From Actinokineospora sp. NBRC 105648 (GTDB taxonomy: Bacteria > Actinomycetota > Actinomycetes > Mycobacteriales > Pseudonocardiaceae), in the NCBI RefSeq assembly GCF_030269645.1, contig NZ_BSTR01000048.1, forward strand, positions 18,403 through 60,868: DNA of 42,466 nt, written 5' to 3'. A model generated the notes under the pieces. The model ran no database searches. It was not told where the DNA came from and saw only the letters and a list, made by a program, of their open reading frames with translations. Positions 25,316-33,470 of the stretch are shown in pieces; position 1 is the first letter of the stretch, and each line of letters begins with the position of its first letter. A program made the position numbers and the translations under genes.

Positions 25316-25419
25316 GTGTCTGTTCGGACCGGTGTCCGTCCAGATCGGTGTCTGTTCAGGACTGTGCGGTGCTTCGTCCGTCCCCACCGGTGTCTGTCCA
25401 GGTCCACCCGGTGTCGGAC
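25314..25419. repeat. 16-bp direct repeats
   Basis: The unit CGGTGTCTGTTCGGAC occurs three times head to tail (25314, 25330, 25346) with small changes, again at 25388, and partly at 25409. It lies between two terminators in a non-coding gap. Related GGTGTT-GGTCAGGAC strings recur at about 25516 and 25538, across the end of the next gene. Confidence 0.65.
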
Positions 25420-25442
25420 CCAGGACCACGTGGTACTAATCG

Positions 25443-25479
25443 AGGACCCTCTAGTCCTAATTTAGGACTAGAGGGTCCT
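25443..25479. terminator. Near-perfect 37-bp palindromic terminator
   Basis: Two perfectly complementary 18-bp arms around a single central T. It is much more AT-rich than its surroundings and is followed by TGTTT. It can act in both directions between the sigma factor and the convergent methyltransferase gene. Confidence 0.8.
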
Positions 25480-25545
25480 TGTTTGACAGCCGGCGGGCCT
25501 GAACGGTGACCTGGGGGTGTTCGGTCAGGACGTGGAGGTGTTGGG

Positions 25546-26175
25546 TCAGGACTGGGCGGTGGCGCGCAGGTAGAGCTGCACCTCGATCCGGCCCGGCTCG
25601 GCCTCGGCCTCGAACTCGCGCAGCCGCACGTCGGTGAAGCCCGCCTCGGTGACGATCCGCTTGAGCTCGTCGGGCGGGTAGGCCGAGACGGTGGTGGGCG
25701 AGCCGAGGAAGTTGACCGGGAAGGTGTCGAAGTCGCCCTGCACCATGCTCAGCAGCAGCACCCGGGGGCCGCGCAGCAGCGCGCGGATGTCGCGCAGCGT
25801 CTGCTCGATGTCGGCCTTGGGCAGCATCAGCAGCGCGAAGAAGGTGACCACGGCGTCGAACTCACCCAGGTCGGTGAGCGCGCGCAGGTCGCCGAGCCGG
25901 TAGTCCGCGCCGGGGGCCTGCGCGCGGGCGAGGTCGAGCATGACCGGGGACTCGTCCACGCCGACCACGTCGAGGCCCGCGTCGACGAGCTGCTTGGCGG
26001 TCGGCAGGCCGCTGCCGCAGCCGAGGTCGAGCACGCGGGCGCCCGCGGGCACCGCCGAGATCAACCACTCCGCCTCGGCGATCTGGACATCGCGTTCCAC
26101 GAAGGACTCGTCGTAGCGACTGCCGATCAGGTCGAACGCGGGGGCGGGGTTCTGGGTAGCCACGCCGCACAGCAT
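25546..26175 (-). CDS. Class I SAM-dependent methyltransferase
   Basis: A 209-aa cytoplasmic Rossmann-fold methyltransferase. Motif I is VLDLGCGSGLPT (48-59). VVGVDESPVML is the acidic loop contacting the ribose, and YRLGDLRAL with FDAVVTFFALLML are motifs II and III. Substrate unknown. Start at ATG 26175; GTG 26163 is an alternative, and neither has a clear ribosome-binding site. It is monocistronic: a terminator precedes it on the same strand and a palindromic terminator lies downstream. Confidence 0.85.
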   Translation of the reverse strand: MLCGVATQNPAPAFDLIGSRYDESFVERDVQIAEAEWLISAVPAGARVLDLGCGSGLPTAKQLVDAGLDVVGVDESPVMLDLARAQAPGADYRLGDLRALTDLGEFDAVVTFFALLMLPKADIEQTLRDIRALLRGPRVLLLSMVQGDFDTFPVNFLGSPTTVSAYPPDELKRIVTEAGFTDVRLREFEAEAEPGRIEVQLYLRATAQS

Positions 26176-26267
26176 GCCGCCGCCCGCCCGGCAGGTCCAG
26201 TGGCCGAACGGGGGAGCGCGCTACCTGCGGGTAACCCGCGTGAGTCCACTGTGGACGGAAAGGAAGC

Positions 26268-26297
26268 GGCGGGCCACCGGTGTTCCGGTGGCCCGCC
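26268..26297. terminator. Terminator of the OmpA-lipoprotein operon
   Basis: Perfect 13-bp stem GGCGGGCCACCGG/CCGGTGGCCCGCC with a TGTT loop, 23 bp past the stop of the leftward membrane-protein gene. Confidence 0.85.
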
Positions 26298-26320
26298 GTC
26301 CCTGGTGACCTCCCCGCGGG

Positions 26321-27646
26321 TCACCAGTCGGGATGGACCGGGGTGCCGATGCGCTCGGCGGGCGGGGACAGCGTGCTGGTCACCGCCGTGCGGGCGGCCC
26401 GCGCCTCGGCGATGGCGGTGCCCGACTGGGCCAGCGCCACGGTCAGCGCCGCCTCGTCGACCGGCAGTCGGATCGGCAGCGCCGAGCTGGGCGGCTCGGT
26501 GTCCGGCGGCTGGCTCGGGACGGCCGCGCGCGCCAGGTCGCGGGCCAGCAGGATCACCCGGTGCGCGGGCAGGTAGCAGCGGCCGACCCGGAGCCGGAGC
26601 CGGGCGCGCTCGCGGCGGGCCCGGTCGTCGAGGGCGCGGGCCCGGGCGATCGCGCGGTCGGCCCGGGCCAGGGCGCGTTCCCGCTCGGCGCGGGCGGCGG
26701 TGACCACCCGGGTGAGCGCGCCCGCGAGCCGGGTGAGCGGCGAGCCGTCGAACGCCTCGTGCGCGACGATGATCCACGGCGCGGCCAGCGCGCAGCCCGC
26801 CAGCGCCAGACCGATGACCGTGGCCACGCCCACCTGCTCGGCCAGCACGCCCTCGTACCGGACCCGCAGCAGGATCGACAGCGCCGCGAGCACGCTCACC
26901 CCGAACAGCGCCACCGCGCACAACCCGACCACGGCCCCGCGCGGCGGGAACTCGTCGACGTCGTCGTCGCGGGGAGCGGCCGAGGCGCGCCAAGCCCACA
27001 CCCGCCTGCCCAACTCCACCGCCAGCTTCGCCTGCACCCCCGCGCCGAAGAGGGCGAACGCCGCGGCGGTGACCAGGGGGACGGCCGCCGGGGCGGTCCA
27101 GTCGATGTTGAGCAGCAACCCGAAGACGGTGAACAGCGCGACGGCGTCGACCACCAGCAGGACGTAGGCCACCACGGTCATCGCCCGGCCGCGGGACTGG
27201 TGGTGGGTGGTCACGCCAGCCGACACCTCGTGGTCGATGCGCCGCAGGGTCTCGTCGAGCAGCGGGCGGGCCGCCCGCGCGCTGATCGCCCAGCCCGTCG
27301 CGGCGGTCGCGTGCCGCGCGTCGCCGACGACCCGCTCCCGGTCGTCGGCGGCCAGGGCGCGGGTGCACAGGTCGGTCGCGCGGATGGCGGCGGCACTGGC
27401 CCGCCCGCTCCACGCGCCGACGCGCCGGGCGCGCCGGTGCACGAGCCGGGCGGCGCGCGCCAGACCGCGGCTCTCCAGGGCGAGCTCGCCGTGGTCGGCA
27501 CCGCGGGCGAGGAAGGTGGCGGTGGCGGCGGTGATCGGCCTGCGCAACCACAGCGACGTGGGCAGGTGCCGTGGCGCCGTGGGGGTTCTCCCTTCCGCGG
27601 GTCGGGGTTCGGCTTGCCTGTTCAGTGGTGCGATGCGTCGGAGCAC
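26321..27646 (-). CDS. Four-helix membrane protein of unknown function
   Basis: A 441-aa protein. The first 150 residues are soluble, basic and helical. Four transmembrane segments follow: VVAYVLLVVDAVALFTVFGL, a second around PLVTAAAFALFGAG, a third VGLCAVALFGVSVLAALSIL, and a fourth VATVIGLALAGCALAAPWII. A long Arg/Ala-rich, probably coiled-coil stretch (AERERALARADRAIARARAL) and a soluble tail complete it. The GTG at 27646 has GGAG seven bases upstream. The preceding gene on this strand encodes an OmpA-domain lipoprotein ending 115 bp away, suggesting a joint envelope role. Family not recognised. Confidence 0.7.
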   Translation of the reverse strand: MLRRIAPLNRQAEPRPAEGRTPTAPRHLPTSLWLRRPITAATATFLARGADHGELALESRGLARAARLVHRRARRVGAWSGRASAAAIRATDLCTRALAADDRERVVGDARHATAATGWAISARAARPLLDETLRRIDHEVSAGVTTHHQSRGRAMTVVAYVLLVVDAVALFTVFGLLLNIDWTAPAAVPLVTAAAFALFGAGVQAKLAVELGRRVWAWRASAAPRDDDVDEFPPRGAVVGLCAVALFGVSVLAALSILLRVRYEGVLAEQVGVATVIGLALAGCALAAPWIIVAHEAFDGSPLTRLAGALTRVVTAARAERERALARADRAIARARALDDRARRERARLRLRVGRCYLPAHRVILLARDLARAAVPSQPPDTEPPSSALPIRLPVDEAALTVALAQSGTAIAEARAARTAVTSTLSPPAERIGTPVHPDW

Positions 27647-27761
27647 GGCAGGACTCCCGTCTGTGACTGGGGAAGTCGAGACATCTTGCTGCTTGGGGAT
27701 TCCGCTCCGGCCCGCCCCGCGAAATCGCCGTTGGTCTCGTGGGGTGCTGGGCCGCGGCACG

Positions 27762-28952
27762 TCACGGCCGCACTGCCAGGGTGACGGTGCGGTTGCGTTG
27801 TGCGGCAGTGGGGATGAGGTTCCCGGTCGTGTCCCGGTCAGGCGCGAGTGGACGGTCGAACCCGAGGCCGGTCGTGGTGATGGTGTTCGCTGGGATTCCT
27901 TGTAGCACAAGGGAGTCCCGCACCGCTTCGGCGCGGCGCAAGCTCAGGTCGCGGGCGGTGTCGGCGGGCCCGACCGAGGCGGTGCGGCCCTCCAGCCTCA
28001 GGTGCGCCCCGGGCGGCAGGGCCTGGACCACTTGGCGCAACAGGGGTTCCGCGTCCGGGAGCAGGTCGGCGGAGTCCGGACCGAACAGGATGTCGCTGGG
28101 CAGCTCGACCGGCGCCGCGGCGGGCGCGGTGAGGGCGGGTGCGTGCGGCACCGGCACCGTGGGCACCGGCGTGCTCGAGTGCGGCGGGCCACCGGTCACC
28201 GGTTCCCGGTCGACCGAGCAGTCACCGCCGCCCGCCTCGCAGATGCCCAGCCACATCCGCGCCAGCCGCTCGCGCAGCGGCGGGGGCAGCACCTCCTGCG
28301 GCTGGCGCACCTCGCCGAGGGAGGAGAACACGACGCGCTTGCCGCGCAGGTCGGGCACCAGCCCCTCGTGCTCCGCCTGCGCCACGACCTGGGCGGTGCC
28401 GACCTGGTCCCAACCGAGGCGGGCCAGGGCGAGCGGCCCCGTGGTCTGCACGCCGGAGCTGATCACCACCGCGGTGACCCGGCCCGGTGTGCGCGCGACG
28501 TGGTCGAGCAGGGTGAACAGGTCGAGGTTGGGCACCTGGCCCGCCGCACCGCCGACGACCTCGGCGACCTGGGACATCCTGCGCGCGGTCAGTTCCGCGC
28601 GGCGGGCCGCGTCATTCTCGACCTGGGAACCGCGCAGCAGCCGCAGGTCCTCGTCCGCGACGACCGTCGGACGTTCCATGCCGCTGACCACGACCCGCAG
28701 GCGTGCGTGGTCGGTGTTCAGGGCGTCCTGGACCGCCGTGCGCGCCGCCGTCGTCAGCGTCGGCGCGGGCTCGTTCGCGACCGCGGTCACCGCGATCACC
28801 AGTGTCTCGCCCGCGTCCGCGGCGGGTGCCGCACCGCACCCGCTCGCCAGCACCGCTGCGCCCACCAGCACCGCGCCCAGCAGGATGCCCGTGCGCGGCG
28901 CAACTGTGCCGAGGGCGGGGGCGACCCGTCCGTTGCCTGTCCTTCCGTCCAT
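27762..28952 (-). CDS. OmpA-domain lipoprotein
   Basis: A 396-aa exported protein. The lipobox LASGC (lipidation at Cys39) follows a hydrophobic signal. The middle domain (about 48-245) opens ETLVIAVTAVANEP and contains VTAVVISSGVQTTGPLALA, like a von Willebrand-type alpha/beta fold, but it is not clearly assigned. A Pro/Thr linker leads to a C-terminal OmpA/MotB domain (about 285-396: DILFGPDSADLLPDAEPLL, RDLSLRRAEAVRDSLV, GLGFDRPLAP) that binds peptidoglycan. It would tether the membrane to the cell wall. The ATG at 28952 has GGGAGG seven bases upstream. Confidence 0.85.
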   Translation of the reverse strand: MDGRTGNGRVAPALGTVAPRTGILLGAVLVGAAVLASGCGAAPAADAGETLVIAVTAVANEPAPTLTTAARTAVQDALNTDHARLRVVVSGMERPTVVADEDLRLLRGSQVENDAARRAELTARRMSQVAEVVGGAAGQVPNLDLFTLLDHVARTPGRVTAVVISSGVQTTGPLALARLGWDQVGTAQVVAQAEHEGLVPDLRGKRVVFSSLGEVRQPQEVLPPPLRERLARMWLGICEAGGGDCSVDREPVTGGPPHSSTPVPTVPVPHAPALTAPAAAPVELPSDILFGPDSADLLPDAEPLLRQVVQALPPGAHLRLEGRTASVGPADTARDLSLRRAEAVRDSLVLQGIPANTITTTGLGFDRPLAPDRDTTGNLIPTAAQRNRTVTLAVRP

Positions 28953-29055
28953 GACCCGACCTCCCGTCGGTCGGGCGGAGCGGACCCCGATCCGCTCCGC
29001 CGCGCAACCTCAGGCTTAGGTTGCGTCATGGAACTAGCGTCAAGCAATACCCTCA

Positions 29056-29065
29056 TGCAATTGCA
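29056..29065. promoter_or_regulatory. TGCAATTGCA motif upstream of XRE regulator 1
   Basis: A 10-bp palindrome in the 283-bp gap between the divergent lipoprotein and XRE regulator 1. The core GCAATTGC recurs twice before XRE regulator 2. Nearby, CGCTCCTGAGCTGGGAAAA (29124-29142) matches 30215-30232 before regulator 2, so the two promoters appear to be duplicates. Confidence 0.5.
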
Positions 29066-29235
29066 CGCAAGCTTGGTCGATCTTCCACTCGAATGGCCCA
29101 ACCGGGTGAGGTTCGCGCATTGTCGCTCCTGAGCTGGGAAAACCTGGTCGATCCTGGGTACGGGTGGGGTCAGTAGTGCTACGTTCAAGTGTCATCCAGC
29201 AATGTCACGGCACAAGTGCAGAGCTGAGGTGGGTC

Positions 29236-30102
29236 ATGCCGTCACCGAGCCCGTTGATCCCCAGGCGCAGGCTGGGGGTGGAGCTGCGCAGGCTGCGCGA
29301 GGCGGCCGAGCTCAACCTGGAGGCCCCGGCCGAGTTCCTGGAGTGCTCGCCGTCGAAGATCAGCAGGCTGGAGACCGGGCACGGGGTGCCCAAGCCGCGC
29401 GACGTCCGGGCGCTGCTCGACCTCTACCGCGTCGACGACCAGCGGGTGCGCGACCGACTCGTCCGGCTCGCGGGGGAGGGCCGCCGCCAGGCGTGGTGGC
29501 GGGACATGGCCGAGGTGGTGTCGGCGAACATGGACGCGTTCATCGCGCTGGAGGCCGAGGCCTCCGACATCCGCCTCTACGCGAGCACCGCCATCCCCGG
29601 CCTGTTGCAGACCCCGGACTACGCGAACGCGCTCATCCGCGCCGTCTACCCCGACGACACGACCGACGACCGCGCCAAGCGCGTGCTGCTGCGCTCGGGC
29701 AGGCAGCGCATCTACGAGGAGCGCACCGACGAGCCGCGCACGCGGGTGGTCCTGCACGAGGCGGCGCTGCGCGTGCTGGTCGGCTCGACCGCGGTCATGG
29801 CGGACCAACTGCTGGCCCTGCTGTCCCCGCGACCCGGTGTCGACGTGCGCGTCTACCCGTTCGCCGCGGGACCGGACATCGCGATCCAGTGCGCGTACGC
29901 GGTGTTCACCTTCGACAGTGAGATCGACCGCAACGCCGTCCACATCGAGCTGAGCGCGGGCGACCGCTGGCTGGAGCACGAGCGGGACGTGCGGCGCTAC
30001 AGCGCGGTCTTCGACCGGCTCGCGACCCGGTGCCTGTGCCGGGATGACGCCCACCGCCTCATCCGGTCGGTGGTCGCCGAGCACGCGCGCGGCCCCGGGT
30101 AA
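29236..30102 (+). CDS. XRE-DUF5753 transcriptional regulator 1
   Basis: A 288-aa protein with an N-terminal HTH (about 8-62: PRRRLGVELRRLREAAELNL, CSPSKISRLETGHGVPKPRD). A DUF5753 domain follows (about 95-275: ASDIRLYASTAIPGLLQTPD, VVLHEAALRVLVGS, VRVYPFAAGPDIAIQC, FDSEIDRNAVHIE). Such regulators (WhiJ/Scr1 class) usually work with a small DUF397 partner and control development or antibiotic production in streptomycetes. ATG 29236 with GAGGTGGG upstream. It is strongly similar throughout to the next gene, so they arose by tandem duplication. Confidence 0.9.
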   Translation: MPSPSPLIPRRRLGVELRRLREAAELNLEAPAEFLECSPSKISRLETGHGVPKPRDVRALLDLYRVDDQRVRDRLVRLAGEGRRQAWWRDMAEVVSANMDAFIALEAEASDIRLYASTAIPGLLQTPDYANALIRAVYPDDTTDDRAKRVLLRSGRQRIYEERTDEPRTRVVLHEAALRVLVGSTAVMADQLLALLSPRPGVDVRVYPFAAGPDIAIQCAYAVFTFDSEIDRNAVHIELSAGDRWLEHERDVRRYSAVFDRLATRCLCRDDAHRLIRSVVAEHARGPG

Positions 30103-30138
30103 CCGCCACACGATCGGGTGGTTCTCCCGGCTGTCACC

Positions 30139-30148
30139 GTGCAATTGC
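30139..30148. promoter_or_regulatory. GTGCAATTGC motif upstream of XRE regulator 2
   Basis: Second copy of the GCAATTGC core (30141-30148), about 230 bp before regulator 2. Confidence 0.4.
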
Positions 30149-30328
30149 GACACTTCGGTCCACGCGGTTGCCCGCCGGGAGCTGTCCCCAGTGGACCGAT
30201 GCGCCGCGGATTTGCGCTCCTAGCTGGGAGAAGTTGCCGGTGCACTGATCATGAACCGGGTCCGGCCGGTGTCCGCGCACGGTCGGCCCAAGTGGTAACT
30301 TGCCCGCCATCGGCGAGCAATCTCGCCG

Positions 30329-30338
30329 CGCAATTGCA
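30329..30338. promoter_or_regulatory. CGCAATTGCA motif upstream of XRE regulator 2
   Basis: Third copy of the GCAATTGC core, 33 bp before the ATG of regulator 2, where a bound repressor could block transcription. Confidence 0.4.
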
Positions 30339-30370
30339 GGATGGCGAACGCCGTCCGGTCGGGAGGACCG

Positions 30371-31240
30371 ATGCCATTGCAGGGACCGCTGATCCCGCGG
30401 CGCAGGCTCGGTGCCGAGCTGCGCAGGCTGCGGATGGCCGCGGGCCTGGCGCTCGAGGACGCGGCCGCGCACCTCGAGTGCTCGACCTCGAAGGTCAGCA
30501 GGCTGGAGACCGGCCAGGGGGTGCCCAAGGCGCGCGACGTGCGCGACCTGCTCGGGCTCTACCAGGTCGACGACCAGAAGGTCCGCGACCGGCTGGTGCG
30601 GCTGGCGGGCGAGGGCCGCAGGCAGGGCTGGTGGCAGGACTTCTCCAGCGTCGTGACGCCCAACGTCGACATCTACATGTCGCTCGAGGCCGAGGCGTCC
30701 AAGCTGCGCGGGTTCGTCAGCTCGACGGTGCCCGGCCTGCTGCAGACCGAGGACTACGCGCGCGAGCTGTTCCAGGCGATCTACCCGCGCCCCAAGGCGG
30801 GTGAGAACGAGAACCGGGTCCGGATGCGGATGCGCCGCCAGGACATGGTGACCGAGCGCGAGGAACCGCTGCACCTGAACTTCGTGATCGACGAGGCGGT
30901 GCTGCACCGCCGGGTCGGGTCCGCCGCCGTGATGCGCGACCAGCTCGCCGCCCTGATCGAGGCCTCGCGCCTGCCGCACGTGCAGCTGCGGGTCTTCCCG
31001 TTCCGTGCCGGGCCTGATATCGCAGGTCAATGCACGTTCGTGGTGTTCACCTTCGAGAGTGAGAACGACCGGAACGCGGTCAACATCGAAGCCAGCCTGG
31101 ACGACCGCTGGCTGGAGCAGGAGGCCGAGGTCTCCCGCTACACCACGATTTTCACCGACCTCGTGCGGAAATGTCCTGACCCGGACGGATCCCGCGCGGT
31201 CATCGAGGACATGTTGAAGAAATATTCCGATGAAAGATGA
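30371..31240 (+). CDS. XRE-DUF5753 transcriptional regulator 2
   Basis: A 289-aa paralogue of regulator 1. The HTH is PRRRLGAELRRLRMAAGLAL with CSTSKVSRLETGQGVPKARD. The DUF5753 part has KLRGFVSSTVPGLLQTEDYA, FVIDEAVLHRRVGSAAVM, LRVFPFRAGPDIAGQCTF and FESENDRNAVNIEAS. ATG 30371 with GGGAGG upstream. It ends 10 bp before, or overlaps, the first DUF397 gene and is therefore probably co-transcribed and functionally paired with it. The last codons (AAGAAATATTCC) are more AT-rich than the rest. Confidence 0.9.
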   Translation: MPLQGPLIPRRRLGAELRRLRMAAGLALEDAAAHLECSTSKVSRLETGQGVPKARDVRDLLGLYQVDDQKVRDRLVRLAGEGRRQGWWQDFSSVVTPNVDIYMSLEAEASKLRGFVSSTVPGLLQTEDYARELFQAIYPRPKAGENENRVRMRMRRQDMVTEREEPLHLNFVIDEAVLHRRVGSAAVMRDQLAALIEASRLPHVQLRVFPFRAGPDIAGQCTFVVFTFESENDRNAVNIEASLDDRWLEQEAEVSRYTTIFTDLVRKCPDPDGSRAVIEDMLKKYSDER

Positions 31241-31250
31241 GTGCCGTCCG

Positions 31251-31454
31251 ATGAGTGTGCGTTTTCGGCAGAGCAGCTTCTGCACCAGTGGGGCCTGCCT
31301 GCAGGTGGACTTCCCCCTCGGCGGGGTCGTCACGGTCCGGGATTCCAAGAGCGCGGTGGGCCTGACGCCCTTCGCGAATCCCGCACACTGGCGTACTTTC
31401 GCCGCCCAGGTCGCCTCCGGCGCCCTCGTCCGCCCGCAGGCGGACCCCCGCTGA
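31251..31454 (+). CDS. DUF397 protein 1
   Basis: A 67-aa protein with the DUF397 pattern: SVRFRQSSFCTSGACLQVDF, then GGVVTVRDSKS and a C-terminal W-FAAQVASGAL. DUF397 proteins are the small partners of XRE-DUF5753 regulators. ATG 31251 is chosen to match the family start; ATG 31230, overlapping the regulator's stop, is possible and would imply translational coupling. It has two cysteines near the N-terminus. Confidence 0.85.
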   Translation: MSVRFRQSSFCTSGACLQVDFPLGGVVTVRDSKSAVGLTPFANPAHWRTFAAQVASGALVRPQADPR

Positions 31455-31608
31455 CCTCGGTTGACGTGGCCATACCCCGGTGCGCGCGCGCCGGGGTACT
31501 GGTTTGTTCCGTTACATTCCGGTAAACTGGGTGCACGGTCGCTCGACGGTGCGTGACTCGCATTCCCTGTTTATGTGCGGAAACGTCAACTGGAGGAGGG
31601 GTGCGACC

Positions 31609-31800
31609 ATGTCGGTCTCATTCCGGAAAAGTTCGCGCTGTGCCACCGGCAGTTGTGTCGAGATCGGTTACGACGGCTCGGCGCTGGTGGTCCGCGCCCG
31701 CGGCGGCGCGATCGTGCGGGTTGACGCGGACGCTCGGGTCGCGTTCCTGGCTGCGGTCAGGGGTGGCCGGTTCGACCTGGCTGAGCGTGCCGGGAGGTGA
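31609..31800 (+). CDS. DUF397 protein 2
   Basis: A 63-aa DUF397 protein: SVSFRKSSRCATGSCVEIGY, VVRARGGAIVRVDADARVAF and a C-terminal FLAAVRGGRFD. ATG 31609 with GGAGGAGGGG upstream. It lies 154 bp after DUF397 protein 1, with its own upstream region, so it may be expressed separately. It provides a second partner for the pair of XRE regulators. Confidence 0.85.
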   Translation: MSVSFRKSSRCATGSCVEIGYDGSALVVRARGGAIVRVDADARVAFLAAVRGGRFDLAERAGR

Positions 31801-31942
31801 ACTCCCCGTCACCGTCGGGGAAGCCGCTGTCAGTCGTGTGGACGAATGATCGGCCCGTCGGGGTGGTTCGCTAGTCTCGGATCCCACAGTCGAGGCTTGT
31901 GTCCACACACGCGAGGAGTACCTGGTCATCGAACAGGGTGAG

Positions 31943-33388
31943 TTGGTCGCCGGGCGTTATCGGCTGCTGGAGGCGGTCGGCAGCGGTGCCATGGGGGTCG
32001 TCTGGCGGGCCAGGGACGAGCGGCTCGAGCGGGTCATCGCGATCAAGCGGCTGATCCTGCGGCCCGGCCTGACCGAGGCCCAGGCGCAGGAGGCCCGGCG
32101 CCGGGCGATGCGCGAGGCGCGGATCGCCGCCCGGCTGCAGCACCGCAACGCGATCTCGATGCTCGACGTGGCCGAGCACGACGGCGACCCGTTGCTGGTG
32201 ATGGAGTTCCTGCCCTCGCGCAGCCTGTCCGCGGTGCTCGCCGAGGAGGGCACCCTGCCCCCGGAGCAGGTCGCCGCGATCGGCTCGCAGGTCGCCGCCG
32301 CGCTGGCCGCCGCGCACGCGGCCGGGATCGTTCACCGCGACGTCAAGCCCGGCAACATCCTGCTCGACGAGCACGGCACGGTGAAGATCACCGACTTCGG
32401 CATCTCCCGGGCCATCGACGACGGCACCATCACCGAGACCGGCATGCTCGCGGGCACCCCGGCCTACCTGGCCCCGGAGATCGCCCGCGGCCAGGACCCG
32501 AGCCAGGCCTCCGACGTGTTCTCCCTCGGCGCCACCCTCTACCACGCGGTCGAGGGCGCGCCGCCGTTCGGGATGAACCCCAACCCGCTGGCGCTGCTGC
32601 ACGCGGTGGCCTCCGGCGAGATCTCCCCGCCGCGCGGTGCCGGGCCGTTCGCGCCGACGCTGATGTCGTTGCTGCGCGCCGATCCCACCGACCGGCCGAC
32701 CATGGAGGAGGCCGCCTCCGTGCTCGCGCTGCCGACCGCGCCGCTGAAGGTGCCCGCCTTCGAGCAGCGCACCGTGCCCGCCCGCCCGGCCCGCCCGGTG
32801 CTCAACGTCCGCGGGCCGAAGCAGCAGCAGCAGCCCGTGCACGAGCCGGAGACCGCCCGGGTGCAGGCACCCGGGCCCAAGCGCGGGGTGCTCGTCCTGG
32901 CGCTGCTCGCTGTCGTGGTGCTCGCGGGCGCGGTCACCCTCGTGCTGTCCAACTCCGGGCGCGAGGTCACCACGCTGCCCAACACCATCACCAGTGTGGT
33001 CACGGTCAGCCAGTCGGCGACCCAGCCGCCGTCCTCGGCCCCGCCGCCGACCACCCAGGTGTCGAGCCAGAAGGTCACCGACTTCTCCACCGCGGGCAGG
33101 CTGGTGATCGACTACTACGGCGACGCCTCGGCCGAGCAGCGCTGGGCGATGCTCGGCCCCAACGGCAAGGCCGCCTTCGGGGACCTGGCCGGGTTCGGGC
33201 AGTACTGGTCGCAGTTCCAGTACGTGTCCTCGCGCAACGCCAAGGGCGTCACGTCGAACGCCGACGGCTCGGTGACCGTCCCGGTGGACGTCACGGTCAA
33301 GTCGGCGGGCGGGGAGTCCACCACCAAGAAGACCGTGCGGGTGGTGTCGGTCAACGGCAACTACCTGATCGACTCGGACTCGCGCTGA
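31943..33388 (+). CDS. Receptor-like Ser/Thr protein kinase (PknB type)
   Basis: A 481-aa Hanks-type kinase. Glycine loop VGSGAMGVVW (12-21), Lys35 in VIAIKRL, catalytic loop VHRDVKPGNILL with Asp133, DFG (151-153) and APE (177-179). A Pro/Gln-rich juxtamembrane linker leads to one transmembrane helix (about 315-336) and an extracellular NTF2-like domain of about 140 residues, with no PASTA repeats. The start is uncertain. The TTG at 31943 is the first conventional start, but upstream in-frame codons spell VIEQGELVAGRYRL, as in homologues, and GAGGAG (31913-31918) is best spaced for an ATC or GTC codon at 31925-31930. It is divergent from nothing and follows DUF397 protein 2. Confidence 0.9.
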   Translation: MVAGRYRLLEAVGSGAMGVVWRARDERLERVIAIKRLILRPGLTEAQAQEARRRAMREARIAARLQHRNAISMLDVAEHDGDPLLVMEFLPSRSLSAVLAEEGTLPPEQVAAIGSQVAAALAAAHAAGIVHRDVKPGNILLDEHGTVKITDFGISRAIDDGTITETGMLAGTPAYLAPEIARGQDPSQASDVFSLGATLYHAVEGAPPFGMNPNPLALLHAVASGEISPPRGAGPFAPTLMSLLRADPTDRPTMEEAASVLALPTAPLKVPAFEQRTVPARPARPVLNVRGPKQQQQPVHEPETARVQAPGPKRGVLVLALLAVVVLAGAVTLVLSNSGREVTTLPNTITSVVTVSQSATQPPSSAPPPTTQVSSQKVTDFSTAGRLVIDYYGDASAEQRWAMLGPNGKAAFGDLAGFGQYWSQFQYVSSRNAKGVTSNADGSVTVPVDVTVKSAGGESTTKKTVRVVSVNGNYLIDSDSR

Positions 33389-33470
33389 CCCGCGTGTCCA
33401 TCCCGGACTGATTGCGGGATGACCGCCGGGATGGCAGCGTGCCCACCACGCGCCGTCGAGGAGGACGCCC

